From JACRBK01 sp964427955 (GTDB lineage: Bacteria; Chloroflexota; Anaerolineae; Aggregatilineales; Aggregatilineaceae), in assembly GCA_964427955.1 (NCBI GenBank), contig CAYRWY010000198.1, forward strand, positions 1 to 10,163: a stretch of DNA of 10,163 nt, written 5' to 3'. The notes under the pieces were generated by a model that did no database searches, had not been told where the DNA came from, and saw only the letters and a program-made list of their open reading frames with translations. This document shows positions 6,191-10,163 of the stretch, in pieces. Positions within the stretch are counted from its first letter, which is position 1, and each line of letters opens with the position of its first letter. The translations under genes and the position numbers were made by a program.

Positions 6191-7096
6191 GTGTCTTACG
6201 AACCTATCCTGCTCGCGCCGGAAGAAGAACTCGAAGAGATTTATCCCTTTCGGCGGGTGTGGCGCACCAGTGCCCTGGAAGTCAGCGTGCTGCTGGCCGC
6301 CGTGCTGGCCATCGCGATCCTGACCGGGCTGCTCGGCTTGCTGCCGGACACGTGGACCACGCCGCTGCCGCGCGTCGGGATCGCGCTGCTGCCGCTGGCG
6401 GCCTGGCTGTTCTTCTCGTACCGGGGCGAGCGCCGCGCCCTGCAACCCCGGCACCGGCTGATCGGGGTGCTGATCCTGGGGGCGCTGGTGGCAAACGGCG
6501 TCGCCATCCCGCTGGAAAGCCGCGTATATATGCTGGATCGCTGGCTGCCGGGTCAGGGCTTTTTCGGGCGCGTGTTGGGCTACATGACCACCGCCGGATT
6601 CACCTGCGAATTCCTGAAATACCTGGTGCTGCGTTACACGATCTGGCCGGGACGCATCCGCCAACGGCTGGACGGCGTGGCATATGCGCTGGCGGCTTCG
6701 CTGGGCTACGCGCTGGTCTACAACCTGCACGCGGCGTTGTACACCGACGCGACGCTCTCGGCGACGGCGCTGCGCGTGGCGAGCCTGACCCTGTCGCAGT
6801 TGGCGATTGGGGTCGTGATGGGCTTCTTCCTGGCCGAGATGGCCATCGGGCGCGTGCCGGTCTTCTGGATGTCGATGGGCCTGGGACTGGCGTCGCTGCT
6901 GGACGGGCTGTACTATGCCTTCCGCAGCCTGGCGATTGTCAGCGGCCTGAGCGTGACCGGGACGGCCAATGCGCCGATCCGGGGGTTGGCGCTCGCTGCC
7001 GGGCTGGTCGTGGTGATGTTCGCCGTGTTCGCGTTTTTGATCGACAGCGCCGACCGGCGGATGGAAGCCGTGATCGGGCGGCGGCAGGCGTTGTAA
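6191..7096 (+). CDS. PrsW-like polytopic membrane protein, probably degenerate at the active site
   Basis: This 301-residue protein starts at GTG 6191 and has about eight hydrophobic segments. It resembles the PrsW (M82) family of intramembrane proteases, which in Bacillus cleave anti-sigma factors. The central block CEFLKYLVLRY (139-149) corresponds to the family EExxK motif, DGVAYALAASLGYALVYN (161-178) to DG..YG...GLGFA..EN, SQLAIGVVMGFF (202-213) to the HA...A..GY motif, and LLDGLYYAF (236-244) to LLHGLYD. At each motif an expected residue is replaced: Cys139 for the first Glu, Tyr177 for Glu, Gln203 for His and Asp238 for His, while Glu140 and Lys143 remain. It is therefore probably a non-proteolytic relative. 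My alignment is by eye, so a distant family with the same layout is an alternative. The next gene starts 14 bases downstream, in the same operon. Confidence 0.72.
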   Translation: MSYEPILLAPEEELEEIYPFRRVWRTSALEVSVLLAAVLAIAILTGLLGLLPDTWTTPLPRVGIALLPLAAWLFFSYRGERRALQPRHRLIGVLILGALVANGVAIPLESRVYMLDRWLPGQGFFGRVLGYMTTAGFTCEFLKYLVLRYTIWPGRIRQRLDGVAYALAASLGYALVYNLHAALYTDATLSATALRVASLTLSQLAIGVVMGFFLAEMAIGRVPVFWMSMGLGLASLLDGLYYAFRSLAIVSGLSVTGTANAPIRGLALAAGLVVVMFAVFAFLIDSADRRMEAVIGRRQAL

Positions 7097-7110
7097 GAGA
7101 GTAGCGGGTT

Positions 7111-7713
7111 ATGAGTGAAATCATCGAAATCAACGAACGCCCCCAGCTCACCTTCAGCCAACGCTGGAACGGCTACCTGGCGCTGGCGCTGGCGGCGCTG
7201 ATGCTGTTCGTCGGGATCACGCTGCGCAATGCCACCCTGAATGCCACCCAGACGTTCGAAGACCTGGAAGCCGGGGTGCGCGCCCAACTGCCGCAGGGCT
7301 GGCTGTTGGACAGCCAGAGCGACGAATACGTCTTTCGCGCCCAGGACCCGAACGCCCTGCCCTTCAAGACGATTCTCCAGGTATCGGTGCTGCCCATCGG
7401 CGAAGATGCGACGCCCGACGTCGTGCTCGACCTGCTCAAATTGCAGCGCGCGCCGCGCTTCTCCAGCTACCAGGAAATCTCGCGCACCGGCGAAACGCTG
7501 CGCGGCGACCCGGCCCGGCGCATGACCTACACGTATACTCAGGCCGACCGCAATCCCTTTCAGGCCAGCGTGCAGTTGGTCATCGAGGGGGTGGACGTGG
7601 TCGTGCTGCGGCGCGGCCAGGCGGTGATCATCACCTACCGCGAGGAACGCAGTGTCTTCGAGGATCACCTGTATCGCTTCGAAAACCTGTTGCAGACGGT
7701 CGAGATTTTCTGA
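7111..7713 (+). CDS. One-TM protein with PsbP/DcrB-like outer domain, function unknown
   Basis: This protein has 200 residues. A short hydrophilic N-terminus (1-19) is followed by one membrane segment (about 20-38, NGYLALALAALMLFVGI) and a soluble domain of about 160 residues that should face outward. The order is amphipathic helix (TFEDLEAGVRAQLP, 48-61), GW..D......F......P, several beta strands (TILQVSVLPI; RMTYTYTQ; QASVQLVIEGVDVVVLRRGQ), then AVIITYREERSVFEDHLYRFENLLQTVEI (171-199). This is the pattern of PsbP/DcrB/Mog1-type alpha-beta sandwich domains, whose C-terminus typically reads ...ITY......F......F..ILNSF. The family is my inference from fold pattern, and no catalytic residues are recognisable. 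No cysteines are present. It lies 14 bp after the PrsW-like gene and its TGA overlaps an ATG (TGATG) of the following gene, so it is tightly coupled to both. Confidence 0.78.
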   Translation: MSEIIEINERPQLTFSQRWNGYLALALAALMLFVGITLRNATLNATQTFEDLEAGVRAQLPQGWLLDSQSDEYVFRAQDPNALPFKTILQVSVLPIGEDATPDVVLDLLKLQRAPRFSSYQEISRTGETLRGDPARRMTYTYTQADRNPFQASVQLVIEGVDVVVLRRGQAVIITYREERSVFEDHLYRFENLLQTVEIF

Positions 7714-7721
7714 TGACTGGT

Positions 7722-7725
7722 GGAG
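7722..7725 (+). promoter_or_regulatory. Ribosome binding site that favours the ATG at 7734
   Basis: GGAG ends eight bases before ATG 7734. An ATG at 7713 is also in frame and overlaps the preceding stop codon, which would add seven residues ahead of the signal peptide. The spacing and the cleaner signal peptide favour 7734; reinitiation at 7713 is not excluded. Confidence 0.55.
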
Positions 7726-7733
7726 ATAGGATC

Positions 7734-10055
7734 ATGTCGCCCAAGCCTCGCCTCACCCTTGCGATCCTGCTGGCCGGGCTGGCCCTGCTGCTCGCCGGAG
7801 TCGGCGTCTCGCTGCTGCCGTCCAACCCCAGCAGCGCCCAGGAAGGGCCGGTCACGCCGACCCCGACTTCGACGCCCGCCCCCCCGGCCCTGATCACGCT
7901 CAATGAAGAAGTGATCAAGCTGGCGACGGTGTTCATCATGCAGACCTACCAGGAGAACGGCCAGCCGGTGATCTCATGCGTCGGATCGGGCACGCTGATC
8001 AGCGCCGACGGGCTGATCCTGACCAACGCCCACGTCGCGCTGCCCAGCGAGAGCTGCCGCGCCGACCAACTGGTGATCGCGATCACCATCCGCACGGACG
8101 AACCCCCGATCCCGATCTACACCGCCGAGGTGCTGGACTCCGACGTGGGGCTGGACCTGGCGATCCTGCGCATCGACGGCTATTTGGACGGGCGCGTGAT
8201 CCAGCGCGGCGACCTGCAACTGCCGTTCGTCGAACTGGGCGACTCGTCCAGCGTGCAGCTTTTCGACACGATCACCGTCTTCGGCTACCCCAATTTCAGC
8301 ACGGACCCGGTGCTGTCCACGCGCGGCACGGTGAGCGGCTTCACCGCCGAAGCGCGCGCCGGGGATCGCGCCTGGATTCGCACGCAGGCCACCATCCCCG
8401 GCACGATGACCGGCGGCGGCGCGTACAACCGGGATGGCAAGCTGATCGGGATTCCGACCATCGCCCCGGCGCGATCCGGCGGCGAAGTGGTGGACTGCCG
8501 CATCTTCCAGGACTCGAACGGGGATGGACGTGCCGACGCCAACGACCAGTGTGTGCCGGTGGGCGGGTTCATCAGCGCGGTGCGGCCTTCGCGGCTGGCG
8601 CGCGGATTGGTGCGCGGCGCAACACTGGATATTCACCAGTCCGAGACACTGACGTCGGCCACGGCGGCGACCACCACGACCGCCACGACGCCGACCTTCA
8701 GCCGCGCGTTCTTCACCACGCGCGTCAACGAGGCCGGGGTGCCGGTCCGCGTGGTGGGGGATCGCGTGCCGTCGGGCACCACCAGCCTGTACCTGTTCTT
8801 CGACTATAATCACATGCGGGACGGCATGGTCTACGAACTGCGCGTGACACTGAACGACGCCAACCGGGCGGATTACAGCCTGCCGCCGGTGACGTGGAGC
8901 GGCGGCGAGCGCGGCACGTGGTACATCGGCAGCGCGGACACGCCCTGGGAGAACGGATCGTACAACTTCCGGCTGTTCATCGAGGGCCGCGAAGTCGCCA
9001 ACCAGCGCATCGAGGTCGGCGGCGGGCCGGAGAACAACCCGCAGTTCTCGGACATCGTGTTTGGGCTGCCGGACGACAGCGGCAACCTGGTCGGGACGAA
9101 TTACGTGCTGCCCGAAGGCAGCGCGATCCAGGCGCGCTTCAACTACTACAACATGCGCACCGACGTGTCGTGGACGTACATCTGGTACTTTGAAGGGCAG
9201 GAGTTGCAGCGCGACACCGCCGCCTGGGACCTCGACGTCCAGGGCACGCGCATCATGCCCGCCTCCGCCGAGTTTTTGCCGGGATCGTACCGGCTGGAGC
9301 TGTACATCGACGGGGTGCTGAGTGCCACGGCGGATTTCGTGGTGGCCGGTGGGGCGCAGGCCGCCACGTCGGTGATCTTCAGCGATTTCCGGTTCGCCAC
9401 CGAACAGAGCGGCGGGCAGCCGACCGGGCCGGTGCGCGTGGACTTTCCGGCGGGGATCAACCGGCTGTACGTGTTCTTCAACTGGCGGCTGATCGCGCCC
9501 GGCACGCTGTGGACGCGGCGCTGGCTGGTCGATGGCGAGACGCTGTTCGAGGTCACCGAACCCTGGAACGCGCCGCCGGAAGGCACCAATTTCTACACCA
9601 GCCTGAGCAGTCTGGATACGCTGCCCGACGGCACGTACACGTTCGAGATCAGCCTGGCGGACGTCACGCGGGCAACCGTCAGCACGCGGGTCGGCCTGGG
9701 CCAGCTCCCGGTCGAGTCGTTCGCCAGCGCGTCTGGCGTGCAGATGGTCGGGCGGATCACCGATGCCGAGACGGGAAAAGGTATCGTCGGCGCGATGTTC
9801 ATCGTGCTCAAATCCGAGTACAGCATCGAGGATTTTCTGTGGGACCAGTCCCAGGTGTTGGGCTATGCTCTGGCCGACAGCGAGGGCCGCTTCCAGATCG
9901 ATACGCTGCTGCCGCGCGGCACGACCGACGAGCCGCTGCTGTACAGCGTCCTGGTCCGGGCGAAAGGCTACATTCCGATCAGCGCGGACGGGATCATCGT
10001 GTCCGACCGGACCGAAAGCCCGGTCGAGATCAACGTCAAGCTGAGTCATTACTAA
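7734..10055 (+). CDS. Secreted trypsin-like (S1C/HtrA-like) protein with three beta repeats and a carboxypeptidase-regulatory-like domain
   Basis: This protein has 773 residues. A signal peptide (about 1-34; basic start, long Leu/Ala core, PSSA before Gln) is followed by a Thr/Pro linker (VTPTPTSTPAPP). A chymotrypsin-fold domain spans roughly 55-300: GSGTLIS with TNAHV gives His100, and DLAIL gives Asp141. The nucleophile site, normally GNSGG, reads GTMTGGGA, placing Thr226 where Ser is expected. Four cysteines (82, 108, 255, 273), the only ones I see, lie in this domain and may form disulfides. DSNGDGRADAND (260-271) looks like a calcium-binding loop. A Thr-rich linker (about 304-321) leads to three tandem beta-rich repeats (about 324-430, 438-540, 545-659). 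A C-terminal domain (669-773: GRITDAETGKGIVGA, DSEGRFQI, AKGY) resembles CarboxypepD_reg/transthyretin-like folds. An ATG at 7713 is an alternative start. Protease activity is doubtful. Confidence 0.88.
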   Translation: MSPKPRLTLAILLAGLALLLAGVGVSLLPSNPSSAQEGPVTPTPTSTPAPPALITLNEEVIKLATVFIMQTYQENGQPVISCVGSGTLISADGLILTNAHVALPSESCRADQLVIAITIRTDEPPIPIYTAEVLDSDVGLDLAILRIDGYLDGRVIQRGDLQLPFVELGDSSSVQLFDTITVFGYPNFSTDPVLSTRGTVSGFTAEARAGDRAWIRTQATIPGTMTGGGAYNRDGKLIGIPTIAPARSGGEVVDCRIFQDSNGDGRADANDQCVPVGGFISAVRPSRLARGLVRGATLDIHQSETLTSATAATTTTATTPTFSRAFFTTRVNEAGVPVRVVGDRVPSGTTSLYLFFDYNHMRDGMVYELRVTLNDANRADYSLPPVTWSGGERGTWYIGSADTPWENGSYNFRLFIEGREVANQRIEVGGGPENNPQFSDIVFGLPDDSGNLVGTNYVLPEGSAIQARFNYYNMRTDVSWTYIWYFEGQELQRDTAAWDLDVQGTRIMPASAEFLPGSYRLELYIDGVLSATADFVVAGGAQAATSVIFSDFRFATEQSGGQPTGPVRVDFPAGINRLYVFFNWRLIAPGTLWTRRWLVDGETLFEVTEPWNAPPEGTNFYTSLSSLDTLPDGTYTFEISLADVTRATVSTRVGLGQLPVESFASASGVQMVGRITDAETGKGIVGAMFIVLKSEYSIEDFLWDQSQVLGYALADSEGRFQIDTLLPRGTTDEPLLYSVLVRAKGYIPISADGIIVSDRTESPVEINVKLSHY
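8703..9716 (+). repeat. Three tandem protein repeats inside the trypsin-like gene
   Basis: Three successive units of about 105-115 residues share one pattern: an opening Phe-rich strand (RAFFTTRV; FSDIVFGL; FSDFRFAT), then a strand with F.Y/F.W (LYLFFDYNHM; IQARFNYYNM; LYVFFNWRL), then a W...G segment, a conserved W about 15-20 residues later, LP.G.Y.F.L..... (ENGSYNFRLFIEG; LPGSYRLELYIDG; LPDGTYTFEISLAD), and a Val/Gly ending (VGGG; VAGG; VGLG). They look like beta-sandwich modules for binding or spacing at the cell surface. I cannot name the domain family. Divergence between copies is high, so the duplication is old. Confidence 0.65.
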
Positions 10056-10080
10056 CTGACGTTACGCTGTTTGGGGTTTT

Positions 10081-10144
10081 ACCTCACCCTCAACCCCCAC
10101 CCCCTTCTCCCTCTCCAACTTTGGAGAGGGGCTGGGGGTGAGGT
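10081..10144. repeat. C/G-rich interrupted palindrome, second copy of the dispersed repeat
   Basis: The outer arms 10081-10089 and 10136-10144 are perfect 9-bp inverted repeats, and the centre holds a perfect 10-bp inverted repeat (10109-10118 with 10121-10130) around two bases. The right half (10123-10143) matches the reverse complement of 1878-1898 at all but two positions. The element starts 26 bases after the stop codon of the large secreted-protein gene. There is no T-run after the stem, so it is not a standard intrinsic terminator, though the hairpin could still shield the mRNA end. The rest of 10056-10163 shows nothing else I can support. Confidence 0.75.
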
Positions 10145-10163
10145 CAATGGCGAAGTACGTAAC

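Noticed and set aside
6259..7104. A 281-codon plus-strand frame overlapping the PrsW-like gene.
   Set aside because: The translation is Arg/Ala/Gly-rich and has no membrane pattern; it is a +1/+2 shadow of the real gene.
8643..8698. Thr/Ala-coding simple-sequence stretch considered as a DNA repeat or CRISPR-like unit.
   Set aside because: It encodes a Thr-rich interdomain linker; there are no regularly spaced repeats or spacers.
7974..10049. A 691-codon open frame on the minus strand opposite the trypsin-like gene.
   Set aside because: It is Arg/Ala/Asp/His-rich and low in complexity as expected for the antisense of a GC-rich gene, lacks recognisable motifs, and the plus-strand frame carries clear protease and domain motifs.
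10147..10163. Possible start of another gene (ATG at 10147, reading MAKYV).
   Set aside because: Only five codons are visible and the upstream bases belong to the palindromic repeat; it cannot be supported from this window.

Overview
The window is about 10 kb of GC-rich, densely packed bacterial DNA. My best guess is a Chloroflexota (Anaerolineae-like) chromosome. This is an inference from the GC-rich codon use, the Thr/Pro linker in an exported protein, PrsW-like and SBP/permease-only gene sets, and the C/G-rich palindromic repeats next to genes. No rRNA, tRNA, CRISPR array, transposase or phage gene is visible, and no gene-free stretch exceeds 300 bases.

Layout. (1) 1-1874, plus strand: the 3' end of a YraN-family (UPF0102) gene, then miaA (tRNA dimethylallyltransferase), then an unrecognised one-TM exported protein. 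The genes overlap by 17 bp and by ATGA, so they look like one translationally coupled operon. (2) 1875-1942: a small convergent gap filled by a C/G-rich hairpin repeat. (3) 1943-6094, minus strand: read 5' to 3', a DesVI/TylM1-like SAM methyltransferase, an oligopeptide-type solute-binding protein, and two permeases of the DppB/DppC type. Start and stop codons overlap at two of the three junctions. The third, between the binding protein and the first permease, holds a textbook intrinsic terminator. No ATPase gene is present. (4) 6095-6190: divergent intergenic region with candidate promoters. (5) 6191-10055, plus strand: a polytopic PrsW-like membrane protein, a small one-TM protein with a PsbP/DcrB-like outer domain, and a large secreted trypsin-like protein followed by three tandem beta-rich repeats and a carboxypeptidase-regulatory-like domain. 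(6) 10056-10163: a second copy of the C/G-rich palindromic repeat.

The most interesting part is the 6191-10055 cluster. The PrsW-like protein keeps the family layout, but by my reading it has lost the usual Glu/His residues in all its motifs. The trypsin-like protein keeps the His and Asp of the triad but has Thr where the nucleophilic Ser is expected. Together with the PsbP-like protein they look like an envelope system built from protease folds that may no longer be ordinary proteases. The second point of interest is an ABC importer without ATPases that is translationally coupled to an aminosugar-type N-methyltransferase.
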